12,791 bases of DNA, taken from assembly GCA_903906615.1 (NCBI GenBank), contig CAIVKT010000509.1, positions 1 through 12,791 on the forward strand, given 5' to 3'. The notes under the pieces were generated by a model. That model was not told where the DNA came from. It did not search any database and was given only the letters and a program-made list of their open reading frames with translations. Positions 1 to 8,300 of this stretch are shown here, piece by piece. Origin of the DNA: an uncultured Bacteroidota bacterium (GTDB taxonomy: Bacteria; Bacteroidota; Bacteroidia; Chitinophagales; Chitinophagaceae). Every line of letters starts with the position of its first letter. The first letter of the stretch is position 1. Made by a program: the position numbers and the translations under genes.

Positions 1-274
1 ATTAATCTTGTGGAAACACTTACGTCGCGCATTTCCGTACATGCCTAAAAAGGAGAAGAAAAGAAATAACATCTCGGCACCATTAAATAAGATCCGCAAT
101 TTCAGAAATAGAGTTTACCACAACGAACCTATAGCCTGGAATTTAAATGCTCTTGAAAATATTCACACCAATACACTACTTACTTTAAAATGGCTAAATG
201 ATCTCTTGCCAGCATTCATTCAAACAAATGACCGTTTTATAGAAACGCTCAGTAGGATAAAAACAGAACTGTAG
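1..274 (+). CDS. Abi_2/AbiF-like HEPN protein, C-terminal part (5' end outside window)
   Basis: The reading frame is open to the left edge (codons begin at base 2), so this is the last ~90 residues of a longer gene; the TTG at base 8 is probably an internal Leu codon. It contains the string RNRVYHNEP (bases 104-130), which fits the R-N-x-x-x-H motif of HEPN ribonucleases followed by the [H/N]EP typical of Abi-like (Abi_2, AbiD/AbiF) proteins. The preceding LWKHLRRAFP and the helical tail with LKWLND also resemble that family. Known family members are abortive-infection or toxin-type proteins thought to cleave RNA. The stop (TAG, 272-274) is 14 bases before the cytochrome reading frame, leaving no room for another gene. 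GC content is about one third by hand count of 61-240, well below the downstream genes, which suggests acquisition by transfer. The family call rests on the C-terminus only. Confidence 0.62.
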   Translation, partial: LILWKHLRRAFPYMPKKEKKRNNISAPLNKIRNFRNRVYHNEPIAWNLNALENIHTNTLLTLKWLNDLLPAFIQTNDRFIETLSRIKTEL

Positions 275-288
275 AAGAAACAGCCTTA

Positions 289-2277
289 ATGCATATAGAG
301 AAAAAAAACAAAAATAGAATGTCCTCACGCCTGCTCAAGAGATTGCTATTGCTGCTTGCACTGTTCACGATAACATTGCCTGCATTCTTTTGCAATACAC
401 CCGCAGAAACGAATGATGATGAAGAACCGCACGAAACGTCGTTGTGGAAGAACGTGTATGCTACCTCAGCCCACTATGTAGGTATGCAAACATGCCGCAC
501 CTGCCACGAGAGCGTATACCAGACTTTTATGCAAACAGGCATGGGGCAGTCCTTCGGACTGGCCACGAAGGAAAAGACCGCAGCAGATTTTTCGCCCGCA
601 CATGCCCTGGTGTATGACTCAGCGCTCGACTATTATTACAAACCTTATTTCAATAAAGATTCTTTCTTTATCATGGAATTCAGGGTGGAGAACGGTGATA
701 CGGTGCATAAACGCATACAACGGGTAGATTATATTGTAGGATCAGGGCAGCATACCAATTCACACATCTTTGGCGTGAATGGCTACCTGTACCAAGCTCC
801 CATCACCTTCTATACACAAAAGCATAGGTGGGACCTTGCGCCGGGCTTTGAGAAAGGTGCCAATACACGCTTTCAGCGGTTAATAGAGATAGAGTGTATG
901 AGTTGCCACAACGGCTACCCCGAATTTGTTACCAACAGCGAAAACAAATATACCGCCCTGAAAACGGGTATAGACTGTGAGCGCTGCCACGGCCCCGGCA
1001 GCCTGCATGTGGAAGACCGCAAGAACAACCTGCCTGTAGATACATCAAAGGGCCCGGACTATACTATCGTAAACCCCAGGAGACTGCCTACAGAACTACA
1101 AAACAATGTATGCCAGCGGTGCCATCTGCAAGGCATAGCTGTGCTCAATGACGGTAAAACATTCTTCGACTTTCATCCCGGCATGAAGCTATCTGAAGTG
1201 ATGAATGTGTATATGCCCGAGTATGAAGGCGCGCAGGATAAAATGATCATGGCCTCGCATGTGGAGCGCATGAAGAAAAGCCAGTGCTATGTGCAGAGCG
1301 GCAAAATGAGCTGCATCACCTGCCACAACCCACATGTAAGTGTGAAGTTCACGCCACGCACACAGTATATTAATGCCTGCCAAAGCTGCCACACCAATGC
1401 AGCCGGGCAACATCAATGCACCGAAACAGCACAGGCACGCGCCGTGAAGAACAATGACTGCGTTACCTGCCACATGCCACACAATGGCAGTATAGACATA
1501 CCCCACGTGGCAGTTACCGATCACTTCATCCGCAAGCGGCCTGTGGAGGATAGCATGACGGAAAAGATCACCGCATTCCTGGGCCTCAAATGTATCAACA
1601 ACAATAAGACAGACGCTATAACGACCGCACGTGGCTACATGGAATTTTACGAGCGCTACGCACCCACAAAGGGACTGCTGGATTCGGCTTTGCTTTACCT
1701 CGGCAAACAAAGCAATATAGAAGCCACTAAAAAGCAGAACCGTGATTACATACGCGCCTACTTCCTGCTGCATAATTACCAACAGGTAACTGCTTATGCC
1801 ACACACCTGCAACCGGCTGCCATAAAGGACGCATGGACTGCATACCGTGCCGGCGAAGCCTACTACCAGCTACAGCAGCCGGATAGCGCCCTGCCCTGGT
1901 ACCTGCGCGCTACGCAGATATGGCAATACTCACTTGATTTTGAGAACAAGTACGCCACCTGCCTGCTGGCATTGGGCAAGGTGCAGGAGGCTCAGAAAGT
2001 GTTTCAATTTGTGGTTGGTGAGAACCCAAACCATGTGAGCGCCAACACCAACCTGGGCTACATATATATGCAGCAGGGCAATAACGCTATGGCCTACGAC
2101 TATATGACCCGCGCCAATGACCTGGACCCCGACTACGAACAAAACCTGGTGAACCTGGCCGTATGGTATCACGGCAACCAGCAGCCGGGCAAAGCAAAGA
2201 AGTGCCTGGAGCATCTCCTCAAAAAACACCCGGATAATGAAAAAGCCAAGGCCATGCTGCTTGACCTTGAACGTTAA
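289..2277 (+). CDS. Exported seven-haem cytochrome c with C-terminal TPR domain
   Basis: This 662-residue protein has a positively charged N-terminus and a hydrophobic signal segment (about residues 14-34), so it should act outside the cytoplasmic membrane. Seven CxxCH haem c attachment sites are visible, at residues 69, 203, 230, 275, 342, 364 and 391. The fifth and seventh are in CxxCHxPH contexts, as in cytochrome c554/NrfB-like multihaem electron carriers. Residues about 510-662 form roughly four TPR units (for example around NLGYIYMQQGN), suggesting a protein-docking platform fused to the electron-transfer module. The redox partner cannot be deduced. The start may be the ATG at 289 or, more likely, the ATG at 319 (MSSRLLKRLLLLL), which gives a better signal peptide. 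Cys35 follows Phe-Phe, so it is not a normal lipobox. No clear promoter lies between this gene and the HEPN gene, so transcription may begin inside that gene or be shared with it. Confidence 0.88.
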   Translation: MHIEKKNKNRMSSRLLKRLLLLLALFTITLPAFFCNTPAETNDDEEPHETSLWKNVYATSAHYVGMQTCRTCHESVYQTFMQTGMGQSFGLATKEKTAADFSPAHALVYDSALDYYYKPYFNKDSFFIMEFRVENGDTVHKRIQRVDYIVGSGQHTNSHIFGVNGYLYQAPITFYTQKHRWDLAPGFEKGANTRFQRLIEIECMSCHNGYPEFVTNSENKYTALKTGIDCERCHGPGSLHVEDRKNNLPVDTSKGPDYTIVNPRRLPTELQNNVCQRCHLQGIAVLNDGKTFFDFHPGMKLSEVMNVYMPEYEGAQDKMIMASHVERMKKSQCYVQSGKMSCITCHNPHVSVKFTPRTQYINACQSCHTNAAGQHQCTETAQARAVKNNDCVTCHMPHNGSIDIPHVAVTDHFIRKRPVEDSMTEKITAFLGLKCINNNKTDAITTARGYMEFYERYAPTKGLLDSALLYLGKQSNIEATKKQNRDYIRAYFLLHNYQQVTAYATHLQPAAIKDAWTAYRAGEAYYQLQQPDSALPWYLRATQIWQYSLDFENKYATCLLALGKVQEAQKVFQFVVGENPNHVSANTNLGYIYMQQGNNAMAYDYMTRANDLDPDYEQNLVNLAVWYHGNQQPGKAKKCLEHLLKKHPDNEKAKAMLLDLER

Positions 2278-2315
2278 TTATTGTAACTTGCTCCGCGACC
2301 TTTTATTGCTAATAA

Positions 2316-2323
2316 TACCTTTA
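2316..2323 (+). promoter_or_regulatory. Possible -7 box before the 2342 gene
   Basis: TACCTTTA matches seven of eight positions of the Bacteroidota -7 consensus TAnnTTTG and ends 18 bases before the ATG. The nearest upstream TTG (2288-2290) is 25 bases away, longer than the usual spacing, so this is weak. Confidence 0.25.
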
Positions 2324-2341
2324 CTCCTTAAACATTAAAAA

Positions 2342-2962
2342 ATGAAACAAGTTACATTCACCTTACTCGCCATTCTGTTATGCGCTCATTCATTTGCGCA
2401 GGATGGCACAGAAAAATCTCAATATAAGAAGCCAAAAAACGAATCTTCAGGCCGCCCACCTGTGCTTTATATAACCACCAGTACAGGTATCAATAACAAT
2501 ACCGGCCTGGTGGGAGTTGGTATTGATGTGCCGGTAGGCCCAAAGTTATTGCTGGGAGCGGGTGCCGGCATCGGCACATGGGGCGATAAGATATATATAG
2601 GCGGTAAATACTTCCTGATGCCCGGCCATACGGGGTGGGCGTTTGGTGGTGGGGTTACCCATAATTCCGGCCTGCAAAATTTCACAGACAACCTTGAAAC
2701 TGTTTATGGCAATACAGAACAAGTGACACTTAACCTGAACGCGCAAACCAATGTATTCCTTGCAGCATACCGTTACTGGAGCATAGGCAGGAAGCGCATC
2801 AACAAGTTCTACCTGGAACTGGGCTGGTCTGTACCGCTTACGGCCAACCGTTTCGACCAGACTGACGGAGACCCGATCAGCAGCAACTCCACAGCCACCA
2901 TGAACCTGTTGTCTCCCGGTGGTATCATCGTAGGTGCAGGCTTTTCTTTCGGTGTAAGGTAA
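2342..2962 (+). CDS. Exported beta-rich protein, probable small outer-membrane barrel
   Basis: I do not recognise a specific family. The 206-residue product starts with a clear signal peptide (MKQVTFTLLAILLCAHSFAQ, cleavage near residues 19-20) and then a short charged linker. The rest consists of alternating hydrophobic/polar stretches rich in Gly and aromatic residues (LVGVGIDVPVG, LLLGAGAGIG, WAFGGGVTHNSG, FLAAYRYWSIG, FYLELGWSVPL). It ends with IIVGAGFSFGVR, where a final aromatic-containing beta-strand is typical of outer-membrane barrels. Length and pattern suit an eight- to ten-strand barrel of the outer-membrane beta-barrel superfamily common in Bacteroidota, but this is inference. 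It lies 64 bases after the cytochrome gene in the same direction and could be co-transcribed, though a weak promoter-like box precedes it. The start is fixed by the signal peptide; an A-rich stretch (ACATTAAAAA) stands in place of a Shine-Dalgarno sequence. Confidence 0.72.
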   Translation: MKQVTFTLLAILLCAHSFAQDGTEKSQYKKPKNESSGRPPVLYITTSTGINNNTGLVGVGIDVPVGPKLLLGAGAGIGTWGDKIYIGGKYFLMPGHTGWAFGGGVTHNSGLQNFTDNLETVYGNTEQVTLNLNAQTNVFLAAYRYWSIGRKRINKFYLELGWSVPLTANRFDQTDGDPISSNSTATMNLLSPGGIIVGAGFSFGVR

Positions 2963-2968
2963 TCATAG

Positions 2969-2998
2969 CAAGGGCCGCACCAAATGGCGCGGCCCTTG
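2969..2998. terminator. Hairpin between convergent genes, likely bidirectional terminator
   Basis: CAAGGGCCGC (2969-2978) and GCGGCCCTTG (2989-2998) form a perfect 10-bp GC-rich stem with a 10-base loop. It sits 6 bases after the stop of the plus-strand gene and 26 bases beyond the stop of the minus-strand superoxide dismutase gene, just where a shared terminator is expected. The T-tracts on both sides are poor. Confidence 0.7.
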
Positions 2999-3024
2999 TT
3001 GAATTATATTCAGAAAGTATCAGC

Positions 3025-3627
3025 CTACAGCGCTGCTTTGTAGCGCATGTTTACTGCGTCCCAGTTGATCACATTCCATATTGCTTTCAGGTAGTCCGGG
3101 CGCTTGTTCTGGTATTTGAGGTAGTAGGCGTGTTCCCACACATCAATGCCCAGTATAGGATGGCCCTGCACTTCGGCTATGTCCATCAATGGATTGTCCT
3201 GGTTAGGAGTAGAACTTACCACCAATTTGCCATCGCTTACCAGCAGCCACGCCCAGCCGCTGCCAAAACGTGTAGCGCCGGCAGTGCTCATTTTTTCTTT
3301 GAGCGCATCCAATGACCCGAATGCCTCGTCTATGGCCTTCGCCAAGTCGCCTGTTGGCTGGCTGCCATTATTACCGAGTATGTTCCAGAATAAAGTGTGG
3401 TTGTAATGTCCGCCACCATTGTTTCGTACAGCAGGCGCATAAGAAGATATATTAGCCATCAGCTCTTCAAGCGACTTATCTTCATCGCCTGTGCCCGCAA
3501 GGGCTTTGTTCAGGTTGTCCACATAAGCCTGGTGGTGCTTGTCGTGGTGTATCTGCATGGTTTGCGCATCTATATGCGGCTCCAGCGCGTCATAAGCATA
3601 CGGTAAAGGAGAAAGTGAATGTGCCAT
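3025..3627 (-). CDS. sodA: Superoxide dismutase, Mn-type (Fe/Mn family)
   Basis: The protein converts superoxide to oxygen and hydrogen peroxide, most likely in the cytoplasm, since there is no signal peptide. At 200 residues it is a normal full-length Fe/Mn dismutase. The four metal ligands are visible: His27 (in MQIHHDKHH), His77 (in [11 protein letters not shown]), Asp162 and His166 (in the signature DVWEHAYYL). Residues that usually distinguish metal types favour manganese: Gly in the GGGH segment and Gln143 in PNQDNPLM, equivalent to the Gln of manganese enzymes. Bacteroidota enzymes can be cambialistic, so iron use is not excluded. The gene is transcribed alone as far as can be seen: a perfect -7 box lies 30 bases before the ATG and a strong hairpin lies after the stop. 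The start is supported by the conserved N-terminus beginning a few residues before [10 protein letters not shown]. Confidence 0.97.
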   Translation of the reverse strand: MAHSLSPLPYAYDALEPHIDAQTMQIHHDKHHQAYVDNLNKALAGTGDEDKSLEELMANISSYAPAVRNNGGGHYNHTLFWNILGNNGSQPTGDLAKAIDEAFGSLDALKEKMSTAGATRFGSGWAWLLVSDGKLVVSSTPNQDNPLMDIAEVQGHPILGIDVWEHAYYLKYQNKRPDYLKAIWNVINWDAVNMRYKAAL

Positions 3628-3657
3628 AGTTTTTTATGTTTTTTTAAGTTTGTTAGT

Positions 3658-3665
3658 CAAAGTTA
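3658..3665 (-). promoter_or_regulatory. Probable -7 promoter box of sodA
   Basis: The minus strand reads TAACTTTG, a perfect match to the Bacteroidota -7 consensus TAnnTTTG, 30 bases upstream of the sodA ATG. No canonical TTG -33 box is present; a T-rich run lies about 19-21 bases upstream. The leader after it is strongly A-rich, as is usual for translation starts in this phylum. Confidence 0.5.
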
Positions 3666-3723
3666 TTGGAATAGGTAATGAGAAAAAAGAAGCAGGAAAT
3701 AAGAAATCATTATAAGGTTATAC

Positions 3724-3748
3724 AAAAAAACCATGCCCCCAAAAATGG
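3724..3748 (-). terminator. Weak terminator-like site after the NHL gene
   Basis: Reading the minus strand, a small stem CCAT/ATGG (with an alternative CCCA/TGGG pairing) is followed at once by seven T residues. It begins 32 bases after the NHL gene stop. The stem is short, so only the U-tract and the location support it. Confidence 0.3.
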
Positions 3749-3780
3749 GAAGCAATATATTTTAGATATGCCTCAAATGA

Positions 3781-5154
3781 TTATTTACCTGTTAGCTGCA
3801 ACACCTGGGTGTATGTTTTGCCTGCGGTGCTTGCCTTCAACAGGTATGTACCTTCAGGCAGGCTGTTAAGTTGTAAAGTAGCTACCCTCGTTGCTGTTGG
3901 CAGTTCTTTAACGGCCACAATACTTCCCAGCACATTCGTCACAGTTATGGTTGCAGTGGCGCTGCCGGGCAATGTAATGCTCACGCTACCTGTTGTAGGA
4001 TTAGGATACACATTCATACCCTCCGTGTTGCTTACTTCAGCCACACCGGCAGGCACGGCATTGCTTACCAGCCTGATGACATTGTTGTCATAGTCTGCTA
4101 TGTAGACCCTTTCCAGGCCATCAACTGCCACGCCTGTGGGCGAACTCATTTCGGCATGTGTGGCAAGCCCGCCATCGCCAAGGTAGCCGTTGCGGTAAGT
4201 GCCGGCAAAAAGGGTAATGGTGCCGGCAGTATCTATCTTACGGATCACATTATTGCCCTGGTCTGCAATATAGATATTACCAAACCCGTATATAGAAACA
4301 CCCGCAGGTGAATGTAACTGTGCCGCAGCTGCCGGGCCGTTATCGCCGCCAAAACCCACAGCACCATTACCCGCAATAGTGCTGATGTTGCCGGTGCTGC
4401 TAGTGATCTTCCTGATCGCATTATTGTTGCGGTCGGCAATGTACAGGTTGCCGTAAATATCTGTTGCCACAGCCGCTGGCGTATTGAACTGCGCGAGGTT
4501 AGCCGGACCGCCATCGCCGCTATAGCCCGCTGTGCCGGTACCGGCTATAGTGAAGATAACAACGCCACTGCTGCTCACTTCGCGTATTGCATGGTTGCCT
4601 GCATCGGCTATGTATAAATTACCTGCGTTATCCAGCGATATACCTTCGGGGCTGCTCATCTGTGCTGTGCTTGCCGCAAAACCATCACCTGAATAACCGG
4701 CGATACCGTTGCCTGCATAGGTTGTGATGATACCGGCAGTAGTGATCTTCCTGATGACATTGTTACCACCATCAGCAATAAATACATTGCCCGATGCGTC
4801 TACAGCCACGCTATAGGGGGCATTTAATGTGGCATCAATAGCGGGACCATTATCGCCTGTGTAACCTGCTGTGCTGCTGCCGGCTATTGTAGTAATAATG
4901 CCGAGCGTGTTTATTTTACGCACAGCGTTGTTACTGTGGTCAGCTATGTATATGTTGCCTGCGCCATCAAAGGCCACGCCCGTGGGGCTGTATAACTCTG
5001 CGGATACCGCATAGCCATTATCACCCGTATATCCGCCGGTGCCGGTGGCAGCTCCGTAGCCCGTGCCTGCATAAGTGGAGATGTACTGCGCCCTGAGCTG
5101 CTGCGAGCAAATGACAAAAGACAATAAAAATATTAACGTAGATCCTGATCTCAT
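3781..5154 (-). CDS. Secreted NHL-repeat six-bladed beta-propeller with T9SS sorting domain
   Basis: The product has a signal peptide (MRSGSTLIFLLSFVICSQQLRAQ), six NHL repeats and a C-terminal T9SS type A sorting domain. Each repeat of 55-62 residues has the form AG.G..GY.GD.G.A....L..P.GV...GN.YIAD..NN.IRKI; the six IAD cores run from IADHSNNAVRKI to IADYDNNVIRLV. Six repeats fit one closed propeller. The last 78 residues begin MNVYPNPTTG and contain the GTYLLKAS segment diagnostic of T9SS cargo, so the protein is probably exported through the outer membrane and attached to the cell surface or released. NHL propellers usually bind ligands or proteins; no catalytic residues can be named. The frame can be extended to a TTG at 5172, but the ATG at 5154 gives a normal signal peptide and is preferred (457 residues). 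It lies between sodA and the giant gene in the same direction, with its own likely promoter. Confidence 0.9.
   Translation of the reverse strand: MRSGSTLIFLLSFVICSQQLRAQYISTYAGTGYGAATGTGGYTGDNGYAVSAELYSPTGVAFDGAGNIYIADHSNNAVRKINTLGIITTIAGSSTAGYTGDNGPAIDATLNAPYSVAVDASGNVFIADGGNNVIRKITTAGIITTYAGNGIAGYSGDGFAASTAQMSSPEGISLDNAGNLYIADAGNHAIREVSSSGVVIFTIAGTGTAGYSGDGGPANLAQFNTPAAVATDIYGNLYIADRNNNAIRKITSSTGNISTIAGNGAVGFGGDNGPAAAAQLHSPAGVSIYGFGNIYIADQGNNVIRKIDTAGTITLFAGTYRNGYLGDGGLATHAEMSSPTGVAVDGLERVYIADYDNNVIRLVSNAVPAGVAEVSNTEGMNVYPNPTTGSVSITLPGSATATITVTNVLGSIVAVKELPTATRVATLQLNSLPEGTYLLKASTAGKTYTQVLQLTGK
4057..5085 (-). repeat. Six tandem NHL repeats (coding)
   Basis: Six consecutive coding units of 62, 56, 56, 58, 56 and 55 residues fill this stretch exactly, from just after the signal peptide to the linker before the sorting domain. 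Every unit has the core [YF]IAD followed by an N-x-[AV][IV]R segment. The DNA copies are diverged, so the repeat is most obvious at protein level. Confidence 0.88.
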
Positions 5155-5204
5155 ATAGTGTGGATGATTCAATGAATATTAACGTGTTATCCCGTCGGAT
5201 GAAA

Positions 5205-5212
5205 CAAATTTA
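5205..5212 (-). promoter_or_regulatory. Probable -7 promoter box of the NHL gene
   Basis: The minus strand reads TAAATTTG, a perfect TAnnTTTG match, 50 bases before the preferred ATG at 5154 and 32 bases before the alternative TTG. A run of T residues lies just upstream; no good -33 TTG at normal spacing is visible. Confidence 0.45.
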
Positions 5213-5243
5213 GAAAAAAATCCTAATAAACATACCATAAAAA

Positions 5244-5294
5244 GGCCCGGGATACATTCCGACTGTGGTGAACAGCCAAAATCTATCCCGGACC
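5244..5294 (-). terminator. Branched hairpin terminator of the giant gene
   Basis: GGCCCGGGATA (5244-5254) pairs with TATCCCGGACC (5284-5294) in 10 of 11 positions, enclosing a 29-base loop that holds a small inner stem CTGT/ACAG. On the minus strand the stem is followed by TTTTT, giving a plausible intrinsic terminator 68 bases after the giant gene's stop and upstream of the NHL gene promoter. Confidence 0.55.
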
Positions 5295-5362
5295 TGGTTT
5301 AAAAGAGTATCTTCTTACGAAGAAAGCATTGTCTTATAGCCTATAACATTGGCTACGGTACT

Positions 5363-8300
5363 CTACCAGATCACTATTTTGTTCCTGTAGGTCATATCCC
5401 CTGCATCTACCCTGATGATATAGCTGCCTAGGGCCACATCAGACAGGTTGAACACTGCCTGCTGAGGCGTGCGGTCGCTGATCACCCTGCGGTCTATCAC
5501 TTTGCCCAGTACATCGCATATAGTCACCACAGAGCCGTTGACGGTTTGCGGTATCTCTATGGTAAATGTACCGGTAGAAGGATTAGGATATACATTGAAT
5601 ACCGCAGACGATGCAAACTGTGCCACGCCTGTGTTGCAGGTACCCGCAGCTTTTACATGCACAATGAATTGCGCTGTAGCAGGCCCGCAAATAGAAGACA
5701 GAGAATAGCCGATAGTATCTGTACCTGCTGCAATACCCATAACTACACCGGTCGGGGATACTGTAGCATTGCCGTTGCTGGTGGTCCACGTACCGCCGAT
5801 AGCTGTATCGGTAAGCGAGATCGTGCTGCCTGCGCATACGCTGTCTTCGCCTGCTATAGTGCCGGGTGAAGGCAATGCGACCACTGTATCCCTGAATACA
5901 GCCACAGCCGTATTGCATATGTTGGTTACAGAATACGAGATGGACACTATTCCGGCGCTTACACCGCTTACAATACCTGAACTTGCCCCCACAGTAGCTA
6001 CAGCAGTATTGCTGCTGCTCCATACACCGCCGGATACCGTATCCGAAAGTGTTACAGGCGAGCTCAAACATACAATGGTGGCACCCGAAACAGAACCCGA
6101 AACAGCGAGTGGGTTAACAGTAACAACCATTCTTGCTGTATCTGCCCCGCAGCCATTAGTAACCCTGTAGTTGATCGTATCCACACCGGGCACTACGCCC
6201 AATACCACACCTGTGGTGGGTACCACGGTTGCGGTAGCTGTATGTAAGCTGGTCCATATGCCGCCTGTAGCCGTATCAGTAAGTGTGATACGCGCTCCCA
6301 CACAAACACTTGGTGCACCCGCTACCGTGCCTGCATCAGGCAATGGATTAACGGTAACAATGGCAGTGCGCATACATCCTGTAGGCAGTGTATAGGTAAT
6401 GGTTGCGATACCTACAGCTACGCCCGATAACAGGCCACTTGAGGAACCGACACCCGCAACAGCTGTATTGCTGCTGGCCCAAGTGCCGCCACCTGTTTCG
6501 GAGAGCGCTGTGGTGGATGTATTACATACATGGAGTGTGCCGCCTATAGTTGCAGGGAGCGTATTTATAGTAAGGACATAAGTAGAAGAACAGCCAGTAG
6601 GCAATGTGTAGCTAATAGTTGGTGTGCCGCCTGCACGTGTGGTAACAAAGCCGGTAGCAGAGCCCACACTTGCCGCAGTGCTGCTACTGCTGGTCCATAC
6701 GCCACCACCCGAACCGTCACTTAATGTTGCAGTATCACCGGCGCAAAAAACCGAAGTGCCTGAGATAAGCCCCGGCAGCACATTTACAGTAATAGCCTTA
6801 GTGATCTGGCAGCCTGTAGAAGCGACCGTATAAGTAATTAATGGAGTACCGCTGCTGATGCCTGTAACCACGCCGCTAACGGACCCAACTGAAGCCTCGG
6901 TAATATCGCTGCTGCTCCAGGTGCCTGTGCCACCATCAGTAAGAGCTATACCCGAGCCGATACATACTGCGCCAGGACCTGAAATAGCTGCAGGCAATGA
7001 ATACACGGTGAATGGCACGGTAGCCGTACAACCTGTGGGTAATGTATAAGTGATCACCGCGCTACCACCTGCAAAGCCGGTAACAAGCCCTGATGTAGCA
7101 TCTACACCTGCTATGGTTGAAGGGCTGCTGCTCCAGGAGCCGCCGGCATCTGTAAGCGTTACAGAGCCGCCTGCACAAACATGCGTGATGCCGCTGATAG
7201 CCGATGGCGCAGGGTTTACTGTTACGATAGTTGATATAGCACAACCGGTGGCTAAAGTATAGGTAAGCAGGGCCGTGCCGGCAGAAATACCTGTAACCAC
7301 ACCTGATGCAGCCGCAACCGTACCCACAGATGTGGGGGCAATGCTCCAGACACCTCCTGTAGATCCGTCTGTAAACGAGGCTGTAGCATTGGCACACAAA
7401 AGTGTAGAGCCGCCGATAGCCGGTGGCAGTGTATTGATAGTTATGGTTCTGAGCACATTACACCCTATAGAGGAGGTATAGGTAACAACAGATGTACCTG
7501 CTGCTATGCCGTTAACCGTGCCTGTACCTGAACCTATTGTTGCATTGGTATTACTGATGCTCCATGTGCCGCTTCCGTCGAGTTCTGTAACTTCCGAACC
7601 CTGGCATACTGATGAAGGCCCGGTAATAGCAGGAGGCGCGGCATTTACTGTAACTACAGCGCTGATAGCACAACCTGTGCTTGTTTCGGTGAAAGTAATA
7701 TTTGTTGTTCCGGTAGCTATACCTGTGAGACTGCCCGAAGTTGGCGCTACAGAGGCTATACCGCCTGCGCTTGATACCCATGCACCTGCACCGCTGGCAT
7801 CGGAAAGCGGAGTGGTAGTACCAATGCAGATATTAAGCTGCCCTGAAATAGCCGCAGGCAATGCGTTAACAGTGATAGCCTTAGTAGCAGCGCAGCCCGA
7901 GCTTAAAGTATAGGTGATGGTAGCAACACCACCGGCAATGCCTGACACACTACCGGTAGTGCCTACACCTGCTATGGCGCCATCGCTGCTGATCCATGTA
8001 CCGGTGCCGCCATCTGTTAATGGAGTGGATGCACCCACACATACATGGCTTGCGCCTGATATAGATGCCACAGCAGCATTTACCGTTACTGGCAACACAA
8101 CGGTACAACCCGTACCGAGTGAGTAACTAATGGTAGCTGTACCCAATGCAAGGCCGCTAACAATGCCGGTTGAGCCAACGCTCGCTATTGCGGGTGCGCT
8201 ACTGGTCCACAAGCCGCCACCTGCATCTGATAATGTACTTGGTGAGCCGAGACATATCTCGTTCGACCCGGCAATTGGTGCAGGGGAAGAGATAACAGAT

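Noticed and set aside
289..400. Lipoprotein anchoring of the cytochrome at Cys35
   Set aside because: The residues before the Cys are Ala-Phe-Phe; a lipobox needs a small residue immediately before the Cys, so a plain signal peptide is more likely.
1189..1812. 207-codon minus-strand open frame inside the cytochrome gene
   Set aside because: It is entirely antisense to a well-supported gene, and its Cys/His-rich sequence is the complement of the haem-motif codons.
3678..3869. Small plus-strand open frame across the sodA-NHL intergenic region
   Set aside because: It overlaps the end of the NHL gene and runs through the T-run terminator-like site; its product has no recognisable feature.
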